A stretch of 64,000 nt of DNA from Bartonella birtlesii IBS 325 (GTDB lineage: Bacteria > Pseudomonadota > Alphaproteobacteria > Rhizobiales > Rhizobiaceae): assembly GCF_000273375.1 (NCBI RefSeq), contig NZ_CM001557.1:1270016-1334015 (forward strand). Direction: 5' to 3'. How positions within the stretch are numbered: position 1 is the first letter of the stretch; every line of letters begins with the position of its first letter. The notes under the pieces were generated by a model. The model was not told where the DNA came from and ran no database searches. It worked only from the letters and a program-made list of their open reading frames with translations. This document shows positions 30,229 to 40,860 of the stretch, one piece after another. The translations under genes and the position numbers were made by a program.

Positions 30229-32853
30229 TTAATTTTTGGAAGGATTTCTGCGTTTCCACCAGCCAGTACGCTGAGTTTTTGGGGTATCGTTAAGCGTCGA
30301 TGATATCACAACAGAGTGATTGATTTTTTCTTCAACTTTGGAGAAAGTTGGCTCAATTGGTTTTTCACTTACAGTTTTTGGTTTTGATATTTCTTTTATT
30401 GCCGTTATTTCTTTAGAAGATGATTTTTTACGTGTTTTGCGTGTTGCTTTATTATTTTGAAGCGTTTTTTCCACTACCTCATGAAGAATTTCATCTACTT
30501 TTTTTGTTTTAACTTTATGTTTTGAGCGAACTGTAGGTTTTTCTTCTAAAGATTCTGGTACTGCTATCTTTTGATCGTTTTCAGTAGCGTATTGATTTTG
30601 TACTACTCTTGAAGAACGCGTTTTACGTTTTTTAGGTGTAGCAGCCGTATCAATCTTTATGGTTTCATCTTGTTGTATAGCCGAGAGTTGTGTGTCATTT
30701 TCAGTTTCTTCAAATTGAATAGATTTTGTATGTGGAATACGTCGTTTGCGATATGCCGTTTTAATTTCTTCTAAGGCTTGTTTAGCAAAATCTCCTACCG
30801 GTTCTGCGTAAGGAATACGAATTTGATAAAAACCATTCTCCTGATTACGACGCCCCCCTCGACGTCCCCGACGACGCGCGCCCCCTCGACGACGAGAATC
30901 ATCATTCAGCACGTCGTCTTTTTTCCGAGCAGTAGAAAGAGAATTGTCATTCATTTCACCTAAATGATTTTTAGGCCGACGTTTCTGATTTGTTTCAATA
31001 AGCGTTTTATCTTCGATAGAAAAATTATTTATGAGGATTTCATTTTCAGTTTCTTCTTTATTATCATCTTCTAAAACCGGCTGAGAAATTGTTTCTGCTA
31101 TTGTACCCTTAGAAATAATAAGATGTTGTGTTCCAATGCTATCATCTGCTTCAATACTAATATTAAGTTTAAAACGCGTTTCTAGATTAACAAGAATATT
31201 GCGTTTATGGTTTAACACGTAAAGTGCTGTTGTTACAGGTGTGCGCACAATAATGTTATGTTGCGGATTATGCAGAAGATATTCTTCAATAGAGCGCATA
31301 ACATGTAAAGCAATTGAGGATTCAGAGCGAACATTTCCTGTTCCAGCGCAATGCGGACAGGGATGTGTTGTACTTTCTAAAACTGATATACGAATACGTT
31401 GACGACTCATTTCCAAAAGGCCAAAGTGTGAAATGTGACCAACTTGGATACGAGCGCGGTCATTTTTTAAGCAATCTTTCAGCTTTTTTTCAACTAATCT
31501 CACATTGCGCTCTTCAAGCATATCAATAAAATCAATGACAATTAAACCAGCAAGATCACGTAAACGTAATTGACGTGCTATTTCTTCTGCAGCTTCAAGG
31601 TTGGTCTGTAACGCTGTTTTTTCGACAGAAAGTTCTTTAGTAGAACGACCAGAATTGACATCGATAGCTACAAGTGCTTCCGTTTGATTAATAACAAGAT
31701 AACCACCAGACTTTAAAGAGACTTGTGGATGCAACATTTTATCAAGCTGAATTTCAATATTATTGCGCGCGAAAATGGGAATGGGATCGCGATAGGGCTG
31801 CACAACTTTTGCATGACTTGGCATGAGCATACGCATAAAATCTTTTGCTTCACGATATCCTTGGTCTCCAGAAACAAGAATTTCATTGATATTTTTATTG
31901 TAAAGATCTCGTATAGAACGCTTTATGAGATTACTTTCTTCATGAACAAGACATGGTGCTGTCGATTTAAGTGTCAAAGTGCGAACCGTATCCCATAATC
32001 TGGTGAGATATTCATAATCGCGTTTAATCTCAGCTTTTGTCCTATTTGCGCCAGCAGTTCGTAAGATAACGCCCATGCCTTTTGGAACTGCTAATTCTTT
32101 TACAATTTCTTTCAGACGTTTACGGTCTTGGACATTGGTAATTTTTCGTGAAATACCACCACCACGTGCTGTATTGGGCATGAGAACAGAATAACGACCT
32201 GCTAGGGATAAATATGTTGTAAGCGCTGCACCTTTATTACCACGTTCTTCTTTGATAACTTGCACCAACAAAATTTGCCGTCGTTTAATCACTTCTTGAA
32301 TTTTATATTGACGTCCTTGTTTTTGTTGATAGGTGGGGAGCTCTTCACGCACATCCTCTGCACCAACCATTTCGATCTCATCATGAGAAACACTTGCACT
32401 AAAAGTTTCTTCTGCATCATCAATTGTTATGATTTCAAAAGTTGCATCATTTTCAATATCTGCTGCGATGCTATTCTTACTTTCATCTTTTTTTGTTTTT
32501 CTGGAGCGTTTTTTATTTTTGTTTGTTTCTTCAGCAAGGACATCTGCATAATTGTCTCCTATAGCAGCTTTTTCTTCTTCTTCAAGAAGAGCAAGACGAT
32601 CAGCAATAGGAATTTGATAATAATCAGGATGGATTTCGGAAAATGTCAAAAAACCATGGCGATTCCCACCATATTCGACAAAAGCTGCTTGAAGCGATGG
32701 CTCTACACGTGTAATACGTGCTAGATAAATGTTTCCTTTAAGCTGCTTTTTATGTTCTGATTCAAAATCAAATTCTTCAATTTTGTTGCCGTGAACAACA
32801 ACAACACGTGTTTCCTCCGGATGGGAGGCATCTATAAGCATTTTGTTTGACAT
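30229..32853 (-). CDS. rne: ribonuclease E
   Basis: The essential endonuclease that starts mRNA decay and matures rRNA and tRNA, scaffold of the degradosome. The S1 domain begins near residue 36 (KGNIYLARI) and carries a long charged insertion (about 90-180), as in other alphaproteobacteria. Catalytic aspartates are Asp398 (AIDVNSG) and Asp441 (VIDFIDM). The Zn-link cysteines are Cys499 and Cys502 (CPHC). After about 580 the C-terminal half is disordered, with an arginine/glycine RNA-binding block (GGARRRGRRGGRR) near 665-680. Total 874 residues, no break. CAGGA lies nine bases before the ATG. Confidence 0.96.
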   Translation of the reverse strand: MSNKMLIDASHPEETRVVVVHGNKIEEFDFESEHKKQLKGNIYLARITRVEPSLQAAFVEYGGNRHGFLTFSEIHPDYYQIPIADRLALLEEEEKAAIGDNYADVLAEETNKNKKRSRKTKKDESKNSIAADIENDATFEIITIDDAEETFSASVSHDEIEMVGAEDVREELPTYQQKQGRQYKIQEVIKRRQILLVQVIKEERGNKGAALTTYLSLAGRYSVLMPNTARGGGISRKITNVQDRKRLKEIVKELAVPKGMGVILRTAGANRTKAEIKRDYEYLTRLWDTVRTLTLKSTAPCLVHEESNLIKRSIRDLYNKNINEILVSGDQGYREAKDFMRMLMPSHAKVVQPYRDPIPIFARNNIEIQLDKMLHPQVSLKSGGYLVINQTEALVAIDVNSGRSTKELSVEKTALQTNLEAAEEIARQLRLRDLAGLIVIDFIDMLEERNVRLVEKKLKDCLKNDRARIQVGHISHFGLLEMSRQRIRISVLESTTHPCPHCAGTGNVRSESSIALHVMRSIEEYLLHNPQHNIIVRTPVTTALYVLNHKRNILVNLETRFKLNISIEADDSIGTQHLIISKGTIAETISQPVLEDDNKEETENEILINNFSIEDKTLIETNQKRRPKNHLGEMNDNSLSTARKKDDVLNDDSRRRGGARRRGRRGGRRNQENGFYQIRIPYAEPVGDFAKQALEEIKTAYRKRRIPHTKSIQFEETENDTQLSAIQQDETIKIDTAATPKKRKTRSSRVVQNQYATENDQKIAVPESLEEKPTVRSKHKVKTKKVDEILHEVVEKTLQNNKATRKTRKKSSSKEITAIKEISKPKTVSEKPIEPTFSKVEEKINHSVVISSTLNDTPKTQRTGWWKRRNPSKN

Positions 32854-33455
32854 AAGTTAAAATCCTGAGGGCGACATGCGCAACTTTATTCAAACGAACA
32901 ACACAACTATTCGTAAATGCGAGAGGCTGTCTGCCGTAAAAAGGAGGTACCAGTAAAACAGAACAGGACATCACATGTAAACACATGGCCGCGTTTACAG
33001 CATTTCTCTTCATCATTTCCCTCTGTTTTGTATGACTCATAATTTTTGTAAGTCTCCGGTAAAACAATCTTTAAAATAGTTCGGATATTCGAACCAGCGA
33101 ATCTTAAATAACGCAATTCTAACTTTTGTGACATAAGGAATTTTCATCCATAAAAAGCCTAAATGTACAACGTACAACAAAGCTTCTAAAGGCAACTTAA
33201 TATGGATTATAGTTACTATTAGTTAGAAAGCGTAAATGTTCTTTTATGTTGATATCATAGTTTTGGCAAGTAACAATGTAAATACGTATCATTATAATTC
33301 ATAATAAATCTCTTTATTGCCTTAATTTAATTTTTGAGGGGAGCATTGAAAATTAAAGAATTGAGTATTTCTTGAAAAAAATGGAATAAATCTGATATAT
33401 CATTTTTATACGGTTAATAATTATGCTAATGTAAAATATTAAGAGTATTTGATTT
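32854..33455. promoter_or_regulatory. long leader/intergenic region upstream of rne and the amidase gene
   Basis: 602 bases between the diverging rne and amidase genes without a credible gene. The part next to rne is less AT-rich than the rest and contains a 7-bp hairpin (TGTAAAC at 32976-32982, GTTTACA at 32993-32999). In enterobacteria RNase E controls its own mRNA through a long 5' untranslated region. A similar leader here is an inference from length only. The half near the amidase gene is very AT-rich and shows nothing definite. Confidence 0.35.
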
Positions 33456-34679
33456 ATGAAAAAAGGGGTTTCTAAAAAAACTAAAGCTGGCTATTGGGAT
33501 ATTGTTTTTTACATCTGGTATTGCTTATTATTTTTTTTAGCATTCCAAAGCAATATCCAAGCGGCAGATAGTTTAAAGCTTATTAATGTACAGACTATTG
33601 GTGATAATACGTATACGCGTATTATTGCAATTTTTAATGCTGAACCAAAGGCTCGTTTACAGATTTTGGATAAGCCTGCACGTTTGATTATCAATTTACC
33701 CACTGTTGATTTTTCAATACAAGATATTTCTAAAAAACAACATAAATTATCAAGCATGTTATCAGATATGCGCTGTGGTTTTTCTGATATACGGAATTCA
33801 CGCATTATTTTTACGAGTAAAATTGCTTTTGTTGTTGAAAAAACTAGAGTGCAAAAATTAGAAAACGGTTTTTGGCAATTATTAATTGATATTCGTAAAA
33901 CGACACAAGAAAAATTTTATAAAATATTGGAAAAACAACAAAAAGCTGCTTTTAATACAAAAATACAACGAATGCCAATACGTAATTTTCGTGTTGTGCT
34001 TGATCCTGGTCACGGTGGAATTGATGGTGGTGCGCAAGGCATTAGTGGAATTTTAGAAAAAGACGTAACACTAGCTTTTGCATATGTACTGCGAGATGAA
34101 TTAGAAAAAGATTCTCATATTACCGTTGCTTTAACACGCGATTCTAATATTTTCTTAAGATTAAGTGAAAGAGTTAAAAAAGCGCAGGAATTGAATGCTG
34201 ATCTTTTTATATCTATTCATGCCGATACTATTAATTTACATTCTCTTCGTGGTGCAACAGTTTATACTATCTCAGATAAGGCTTCTGATGCAATTGCAAA
34301 ATCCTTAGCTGAAAATGCAAACAAAGTAGATCTTCTCGATGGTTTGCCAGCAGATAAAACACTTGAAGTAACAGATATTTTACTCGATCTCACTCGTCGT
34401 GAAACACACGCATTTTCAGTAAATTTTGCTGATAGTGTTGTCTCAAATTTATCAAAAAATAATATTAATCTGATAAATAACCCTCATCGATATGCTGATT
34501 TTCAAGTTTTAAGGGCTCCAGATGTACCCTCTGTCTTGATAGAAATCGGTTATTTATCAAATAAAGAAGACGAAGAATTATTAAACAATCCCCAATGGAG
34601 AAAAAAGATGGCTCTCTCGATTGCTCATTCTATTCGTCAATTTGCTGAATATAGGCAGAAAATTATGCAGCCTCTTTAA
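33456..34679 (+). CDS. N-acetylmuramoyl-L-alanine amidase (AmiC type)
   Basis: Periplasmic zinc amidase that cuts the stem peptide from peptidoglycan, usually during daughter-cell separation. Residues 17-38 form a signal sequence. An AMIN domain (about 45-150) for septal targeting is followed by an Amidase_3 domain (about 178-400) with LDPGHGG (zinc His), LEKDVTL (zinc Glu), FISIHAD (zinc His) and the catalytic-glutamate region LIEIGYLSN. The 407-residue length is normal. It stands 154 bases before the PBP1A gene, so the two cell-wall enzymes may be expressed together. Confidence 0.93.
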   Translation: MKKGVSKKTKAGYWDIVFYIWYCLLFFLAFQSNIQAADSLKLINVQTIGDNTYTRIIAIFNAEPKARLQILDKPARLIINLPTVDFSIQDISKKQHKLSSMLSDMRCGFSDIRNSRIIFTSKIAFVVEKTRVQKLENGFWQLLIDIRKTTQEKFYKILEKQQKAAFNTKIQRMPIRNFRVVLDPGHGGIDGGAQGISGILEKDVTLAFAYVLRDELEKDSHITVALTRDSNIFLRLSERVKKAQELNADLFISIHADTINLHSLRGATVYTISDKASDAIAKSLAENANKVDLLDGLPADKTLEVTDILLDLTRRETHAFSVNFADSVVSNLSKNNINLINNPHRYADFQVLRAPDVPSVLIEIGYLSNKEDEELLNNPQWRKKMALSIAHSIRQFAEYRQKIMQPL

Positions 34680-34833
34680 ATTTGTAAGAAAATAGAGTAT
34701 CAGTACTGGGTTCTGATAGAGTTTAATATAAACGAACTGTTTTTTTATCTCAATCTAGCGGTAATAGCCACATAGTATTAGTGAGATGACATTTTTTCTT
34801 TAATCAATTCTAAAGAAAGCGATAGCTATTTCG

Positions 34834-37299
34834 ATGATAATTTTTTTTAGATATCTTCTTAGTTTTTTTATGACTCTTGTTTTTTGGGGAACAGTGATAC
34901 AGAAAGCGATAGCAGAAGAGCAGATAACTTCACTTCCTGATTATGAAGTTCTTTCCCTCTATGAACCACCTGTAATGACACGCGTCCATGCTGCTGATGG
35001 TAGCCTTATGGCAGAATTTGCAACAAAACATCGCCTCTATTTACCAATTCAATCAATACCAAAGATGCTTAAAGATGCTTTTATTTCTGCCGAGGACAAA
35101 AATTTTTATCATCATTTCGGTTTAGATCCCGAAGGACTGTCTAGAGCTTTAGTTAATAATATCCGTAATATTGGTTCTGGAAAACGTCCAGAAGGAGCGT
35201 CAACCATTACACAACAAGTCGCTAAAAACTTTCTCTTAAGTTCGGAGGCAACCTTAGAGCGCAAATTAAAGGAAGCTATTCTGGCGATGCGCATTGAGAA
35301 AACTTATTCAAAAGACCATATTCTTGAGCTGTATCTTAACGAAATTTATCTTGGTCGTGGCACTTATGGTATTGCAGCAGCTTCTTTGACTTATTTTAAT
35401 AAATCCGTCAATGATCTGACTTTAGAACAATGTGCTTATTTGGCTGCTCTTCCTAAAGGACCAGGAAATTATGATCCATTTAAAAATACACAACGTGCAA
35501 CAAATAGACGTAATTGGGTTATAGATCGAATGGTTGCAAATGGATATGTAACGCGTGAACAAGGTGACAAAGCCAAAGAGAAACCTTTGGGAGCTACAAT
35601 ACGTGGGAGTGATAGCTATGTTTTTGTTGCTGAATATTTTACTGAAGAAGTACGTCGCCGTTTAATACATCGTTATGGTGCAAAAACACTTTATGAAGGT
35701 GGCCTTTCAATTCGTACAACGCTTGATCCACATTTGCAAGTTGTTGCTCGACGGGCTTTACATAATGGATTAATTAAATTTGATCATGCACAAGGATGGC
35801 GTGGAGCTTATGCACGTATTAATGAAAAAGGTGATTGGGGAGCTGAGCTTGCAAATATCACAGGGTTGAATGATGTTCCTGAATGGCGTTTAGCCGTTGT
35901 GCTTTCTGCTAACGCTCATAAAGTAGAGATTGGTTTACAACCACAACGCGAAGCTTCAGGTTTATTATCAAAAAAACGAGATACGGCTATTTTGTCTGAA
36001 ACTGATTCAAAATGGGCATTCAATATTATAACAGAAAATGGTCATCGGAGAATTGTGCCAAATTTATCGCATGTCCTGCAAATTGGAGATGTTATTTTTG
36101 TTGAAAAAGTACCAAATACAAACAATATTTACCGCTTACAACAAATTCCAAAGGTTGAAGGTGCCGTTGTGGCTATGGAACCACACACAGGGCGTGTTCT
36201 TGCAATGGTGGGAGGTTTTTCTTTTTCCGCCTCTGAATTTAATCGTGCAACACAAGCTTATCGTCAACCTGGCTCTGCTTTTAAGCCTTTTGTATACGCA
36301 GCAGCACTCGATAATGGATATACACCAGCTTCAGTTATTTTAGATGGTCCCATTGAAATTCGCCAGTATAATGGTGATATTTGGCAACCTAAAAATTATG
36401 GTGGTACATTTGCAGGACCTTCAACACTACGTTATGGTATTGAACATTCCCGCAATCTTATGACGATACGGCTTGCCTACGACATGGGAATGCCTCTTGT
36501 TGCTGAATATGCAGAACGTTTTGGTATTGTAGATAAATTACAACCTTATCTTCCCATGGCCTTAGGAGCTGGTGAGACAACAGTTTTACGAATGGTAACA
36601 GCTTATTCAGTGATAGCCAATGGAGGACGCTCTATTAAACCTTCACTGATAGATAGAATTCAGGATCGTTATGGAAAAACGATTTATCGTCATGATGATC
36701 GTCTTTGTGAAAATTGTAATGCCCAGTCATGGGATAATCAAAGTGAACCAAAATTGATTGATGAACGAGATCAAGTTCTTGATCCTATGACTGCTTATCA
36801 AATTACATCAATGATGGAGGGAGTTGTTCAGCGAGGTACAGCTGCACGTTTACGTTATCTCAATCGACATATTGCTGCTAAAACAGGAACCACCAATGAT
36901 TCTAAAGATGTATGGTTTATGGGGTTTACTCCTGATCTCGTTGTTGGTGTTTTTATTGGTTACGATCAACCTGCACCGTTAGGATATAATGGGACAGGAA
37001 GTTCATTGGCGGCACCTATTTTTGGTGAATTTATGGCAGAAGCTCTAAAAGGGAAACCAGATGTACCATTTAAAATGCCAGAAGGAATGATTTTAATGCC
37101 AATTAATCGTAGGACGGGTATGCTCGCGGAAAGAGGAGAGCAAGATGTTATTATAGAAGCATTTAAACCAGGGACTGGACCTGCTGATATTTATCAAGTC
37201 ATTGGTAGTACGAATTCTTTTCAAGAAGGTGTTCCTGTAATGACCACTTCTCCACAGGTTAATAAAGCTCTTGAAAGCGGTACAGGTGGGCTATATTAG
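34834..37299 (+). CDS. mrcA: penicillin-binding protein 1A
   Basis: Bifunctional peptidoglycan synthase in the inner membrane. After an N-terminal membrane anchor (about 3-26) comes the glycosyltransferase GT51 domain with its catalytic glutamate in ISAEDKNFYHHFG (about 87-99) and GASTITQQVAKNFLL (about 125-139). The transpeptidase domain has the SxxK serine in PGSAFKPF near 480, SRN near 538 and KTGTT near 683. An OB-like insertion lies between them. At 821 residues it is complete, ending in GGLY as in related proteins. Confidence 0.96.
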   Translation: MIIFFRYLLSFFMTLVFWGTVIQKAIAEEQITSLPDYEVLSLYEPPVMTRVHAADGSLMAEFATKHRLYLPIQSIPKMLKDAFISAEDKNFYHHFGLDPEGLSRALVNNIRNIGSGKRPEGASTITQQVAKNFLLSSEATLERKLKEAILAMRIEKTYSKDHILELYLNEIYLGRGTYGIAAASLTYFNKSVNDLTLEQCAYLAALPKGPGNYDPFKNTQRATNRRNWVIDRMVANGYVTREQGDKAKEKPLGATIRGSDSYVFVAEYFTEEVRRRLIHRYGAKTLYEGGLSIRTTLDPHLQVVARRALHNGLIKFDHAQGWRGAYARINEKGDWGAELANITGLNDVPEWRLAVVLSANAHKVEIGLQPQREASGLLSKKRDTAILSETDSKWAFNIITENGHRRIVPNLSHVLQIGDVIFVEKVPNTNNIYRLQQIPKVEGAVVAMEPHTGRVLAMVGGFSFSASEFNRATQAYRQPGSAFKPFVYAAALDNGYTPASVILDGPIEIRQYNGDIWQPKNYGGTFAGPSTLRYGIEHSRNLMTIRLAYDMGMPLVAEYAERFGIVDKLQPYLPMALGAGETTVLRMVTAYSVIANGGRSIKPSLIDRIQDRYGKTIYRHDDRLCENCNAQSWDNQSEPKLIDERDQVLDPMTAYQITSMMEGVVQRGTAARLRYLNRHIAAKTGTTNDSKDVWFMGFTPDLVVGVFIGYDQPAPLGYNGTGSSLAAPIFGEFMAEALKGKPDVPFKMPEGMILMPINRRTGMLAERGEQDVIIEAFKPGTGPADIYQVIGSTNSFQEGVPVMTTSPQVNKALESGTGGLY

Positions 37300-37489
37300 T
37301 TTGGCAAAATTCTCTTTTGGTATAATTTGCGAACAGAGTAAAATTATTTTACTCTACTTTTTTAATTTAATTACAGTAAACAGGTGGATGGAACTGTGCT
37401 ATCGCCTTACTAGGATTATAGAACTGGTTAAAAATACTTTAAAAAACATAGCAAAAAAAATCTTAAAATAAAAACTATGGTGTTAAATT

Positions 37490-38618
37490 ATGCGAGCAGA
37501 AATAGAAACATTAGTTGAGGAAATCCAACAAGCAATAAAGTTGCTAAGGGGGCATCTTTGACTGGGATCAATCACTAAAACGCCTCGAATATCTCAATCA
37601 AAAAGCAGAAGATCCAACATTTTGGGATAATGCACAACAAGCACAAGATATGATGCGTGAGCGTCAGCGTCTTGATGATTCAATTCATAGCATTCGATCA
37701 TTTACAAAAACGCTTGAAGAGTGCATTGCGTTAATTGCGATGGGTGAAGAAGAAAGTGATATAGAAGTTATTACTGATGCAGAAAACACAATACACCATC
37801 TTAAGAGTGAAATAGAAAAAAGGCAAATTGATGTACTTCTTTCCGGAGAAGTCGATCCGAATGATACTTATCTAGAAGTTCATGCTGGTGCAGGAGGCAC
37901 GGAAAGCCAAGATTGGGCTTCTATGTTATTACGTATGTATACGCGCTGGGCTGAACAGCATAAAATGAAAGTTGAGATATTAGAAATTCACGATGGGGAA
38001 GAAGCAGGCATAAAATCAGCGACTATTCTTATAAAAGGACATAACGCTTATGGTATGTTGAAAACAGAATCAGGTGTTCATCGTTTGGTACGGATTTCGC
38101 CATTTGATTCAAATGCAAAGCGTCATACCTCTTTTGCAAGTATCTGGATTTATCCGGTTATTGATGATAATATCGAAGTTGATGTTTCAGAGGCGGATGT
38201 TCGTATTGATACATATCGTGCATCAGGAGCTGGAGGACAGCATGTCAACACAACAGATTCTGCAGTTCGCATTACGCATATAAAAACAGGTATTGTTGTA
38301 CAATGTCAAACAGAGCGTTCTCAACATAAAAATCGGGCAACCGCGTGGTCGATGTTGCGAGCAAGACTTTATGAAGAAGAGCTAAAAAAGAGAGAAGAAG
38401 AAACAAATACTATTGAAGCTTCTAAAACAGAAATCGGATGGGGACACCAAATTAGATCTTATGTTCTTCAACCTTATCAGCTTGTTAAAGATTTACGTAC
38501 AGGTGTTGAAAACACTGATCCACAGTCTGTGCTTAATGGCAATTTAGATTCATTTATAGAGGCAGCACTTGCGCGGCGCATTTATAAAAGATCTGAAGAA
38601 ATTGAAAATATTACTTAA
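37490..38618 (+). CDS. prfB: peptide chain release factor 2, programmed +1 frameshift
   Basis: RF2 recognises UGA and UAA stops. The gene opens at ATG 37490 and runs 23 codons to an in-frame TGA at 37559-37561. Translation must shift +1 there, reading CTT then GAC (37560) and going on to 38618, giving about 375 residues. The second part has the RF2-type ISPFDSNAKRHTSFAS region with the SPF anticodon tripeptide, and the catalytic GGQ in GAGGQHVNTTDSAVR. This is the classic autoregulatory frameshift: low RF2 slows termination at UGA and favours the shift. It is not a sequence error. Confidence 0.97.
37546..37561 (+). promoter_or_regulatory. prfB programmed frameshift site
   Basis: AAGGGGG at 37546-37552 is the internal Shine-Dalgarno-like sequence. 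It is followed by CAT, then CTT at 37556-37558, TGA at 37559-37561 and a C at 37562. E. coli has AGGGGG-TAT-CTT-TGA-C, so the site is nearly identical. It makes RF2 synthesis depend on the RF2 level. Confidence 0.96.
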
Positions 38619-38709
38619 TAAGATTATAGTTGAATTCATTAAGAGGCAGATTCACGAAAACCAGCGGTTAGGAATAATTTTTACTTTGACAAGACTTGAA
38701 TGATAAGTT

Positions 38710-39192
38710 CTATAAATTATTATCATGTAACAACATAGCAGCTGCGAGCACCTTATCGGCATGTCCAGATACACTGATTCTGCGCCATTCTTCCGCTATT
38801 TTTCCAGTTTTATCAATTAAAAAAGTACTTCGTTCAACGCCCATATATTTGCGCCCATACATGCTTTTTTCAACCCACACACCGTAAGATTCAAGCGTTG
38901 TTTTCTCTTCATCAGAAACAAGAATGATATTAAGCGCGTGTTTCGTTTTAAATTTTTCATGGCTTTTAATACTATCTGGAGAGACCCCAATAAGAACGAC
39001 TCCGATTTCATCAAATTTCGGCTTCAATCGTGTAAAATCAATCGCTTCACTTGTGCACCCACTGGTATTATCTTTCGGGTAGAAATATAAAACAACGTAT
39101 TTTCCTTGTAGGCTAGAAAGGCGTATTTTACCTCCATTATCTCGTGGCAAATCAAAATCAGGAGCAAAAGTACCTTTTATTGATCTTGTCAT
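38710..39192 (-). CDS. bcp: thioredoxin-dependent thiol peroxidase (Bcp/PrxQ)
   Basis: Cytosolic peroxiredoxin that reduces hydrogen peroxide and organic hydroperoxides. The active-site pattern P-x3-T-x2-C is met by Pro39, Thr43 and the peroxidatic Cys46 in the stretch FYPKDNTSGCTSEA. The usual resolving cysteine five residues on is absent (SEAIDF), pointing to a one-cysteine form resolved by another thiol. Length 160 is normal. It converges on prfB, with 91 bases between and no terminator hairpin. Confidence 0.92.
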   Translation of the reverse strand: MTRSIKGTFAPDFDLPRDNGGKIRLSSLQGKYVVLYFYPKDNTSGCTSEAIDFTRLKPKFDEIGVVLIGVSPDSIKSHEKFKTKHALNIILVSDEEKTTLESYGVWVEKSMYGRKYMGVERSTFLIDKTGKIAEEWRRISVSGHADKVLAAAMLLHDNNL

Positions 39193-39369
39193 TATCTTAT
39201 CTTTCTTTTCTGTGTTACCAAATACAAGCTCTTAGAATGTATAGCAGAAAGAATTATGCAACCCTCTGTTTTGAAAGGTTTGTTATTTTTTCTACAAAGC
39301 TTATTGTATTATAAGGATTGTATTGAAAAATAAAATTAAAGCAAAAAAGTATAAAAATTATAAAGAAGA

Positions 39370-40638
39370 TTATACCGGTTTCATCAAAACATGTTTTTTC
39401 TTACCAAAAGAAAGTTTAATGATTCCATCTGAATTGACATCGTCTTCAACAAGAAGGTATTTTTCATCTTCAATGATTTGATCATTAATACGCACACCTC
39501 CACCTTGAACATAGCGACGTGCCTCACTATTAGATTTAGCGAGTCCTGCTTGCACTAAAAGAGTGAGTATTCCAATTCCCATTTTTAATTCTGTGGCATG
39601 AATTTCAACAGTTGGGAGCTTTTCTCCAAGTGTTTTTTCTTCAAAAGTCTTTCGTGCAGTTTCAGCTGCTGCATCTGCAAGGCTACGTCCATGCAACATT
39701 GCGGTAATTTCTGTGGCAAGAATTTTCTTTGCCTCATTAATTTCACTCCCTTGCAATGCAGAAAGTTTGAGAATTTCATCCATTGGCAATGTAGTATAAA
39801 GTTTTAAAAATCGTATAACATCAGCATCTTCTGTATTGCGCCAATATTGCCAAAATTCATAAGGTGAAAGCATATCCGCATTAAGCCATACAGCCCCATT
39901 TAGCGACTTACCCATTTTAGCACCAGAAGAGGTTGTTAGTAACGGTGATGTTAATGCATATAATTGTGTGGTTCCTAAGCGATGTCCTAATTCAATTCCG
40001 TTAACAATATTGCCCCATTGATCAGAGCCACCCATTTGCATACGTAGTCCATAGCGCTGATGAAGTTCAACAAAATCATAGGCTTGCAGGATCATATAAT
40101 TAAACTCTAAGAATGACAAAGAATGTTCACGCTCAAGTCTCAGTCTGACAGAATCAAATGACAACATGCGATTGACAGAAAAATGTTTCCCTACATCACG
40201 TAAAAATTCTAAGTAGTTTAAATTGCACAACCATTCAGCATTATTAACAATACATGCATCAGTTTTTTCATTACCAAATGTCAAATAGTTAGCGAATACC
40301 TTTTTAATACTAGCAATGTTTGCAGCAATGTCATTTTGTGTTAAAAGGCATCGTGCTTCATCTTTAAAGGAAGGATCACCGATCAATCCTGTTCCTCCAC
40401 CCATCAAAGCAATAGGACGGTGACCGGTTTTTTGTAACCAATAAAGCATCATAATTTGCAGAAGACTTCCAGCATGTAAACTTGATGCTGTAGGATCAAA
40501 TCCAATATAAGCGCTTACAACTTCTTTTGAAAAAAGATCATCTAAACCTTTTTTATCTGAAATTTGGTGGATAAAACCACGCTCATGCATAATATATAAA
40601 AAATCAGATTTAAAGGCAATCACAGATTTATTTCCCAT
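39370..40638 (-). CDS. tyrS: tyrosyl-tRNA synthetase
   Basis: Class I synthetase charging tRNA-Tyr. The Rossmann fold begins with [19 protein letters not shown], whose LHAG is the HIGH-type motif. The KMSKS-type loop is [12 protein letters not shown], and a C-terminal S4-like RNA-binding domain holds [20 protein letters not shown]. The frame opens at 40695, but residues 1-19 of that version are unconserved. The ATG at 40638 or the GTG at 40623 (417 residues, the length I recall for relatives) is more likely. None has a strong ribosome binding site. Confidence 0.93.
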   Translation of the reverse strand: MGNKSVIAFKSDFLYIMHERGFIHQISDKKGLDDLFSKEVVSAYIGFDPTASSLHAGSLLQIMMLYWLQKTGHRPIALMGGGTGLIGDPSFKDEARCLLTQNDIAANIASIKKVFANYLTFGNEKTDACIVNNAEWLCNLNYLEFLRDVGKHFSVNRMLSFDSVRLRLEREHSLSFLEFNYMILQAYDFVELHQRYGLRMQMGGSDQWGNIVNGIELGHRLGTTQLYALTSPLLTTSSGAKMGKSLNGAVWLNADMLSPYEFWQYWRNTEDADVIRFLKLYTTLPMDEILKLSALQGSEINEAKKILATEITAMLHGRSLADAAAETARKTFEEKTLGEKLPTVEIHATELKMGIGILTLLVQAGLAKSNSEARRYVQGGGVRINDQIIEDEKYLLVEDDVNSDGIIKLSFGKKKHVLMKPV

Positions 40639-40860
40639 TAAAATGTTATTTATTATATCATAGTTTTTTGATACGCTCTCTCTATCATAGTTCATACATA
40701 TCTAACAAGAGAACGAAAAATACTGACGGTAAAAAATTAACACAGATGCTATTCTATTTGTATATTTTATAGGAAGATATCTTTTCTTGAAAAGAAACCT
40801 CTCTCTTTTATTCTTGACTATCAATAAATGGCAAAAAGCCAATTATAAACACCTTACACT

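Noticed and set aside
32260..32724. 154-codon frame antisense to rne
   Set aside because: It lies wholly inside the RNase E gene opposite its charged S1 insertion; Cys/Phe-rich composition is the mirror of Lys/Glu codons.
37271..37471. 66-codon frame after PBP1A
   Set aside because: It overlaps the end of mrcA in another frame and has no signal of coding; PBP1A itself ends normally in GGLY.
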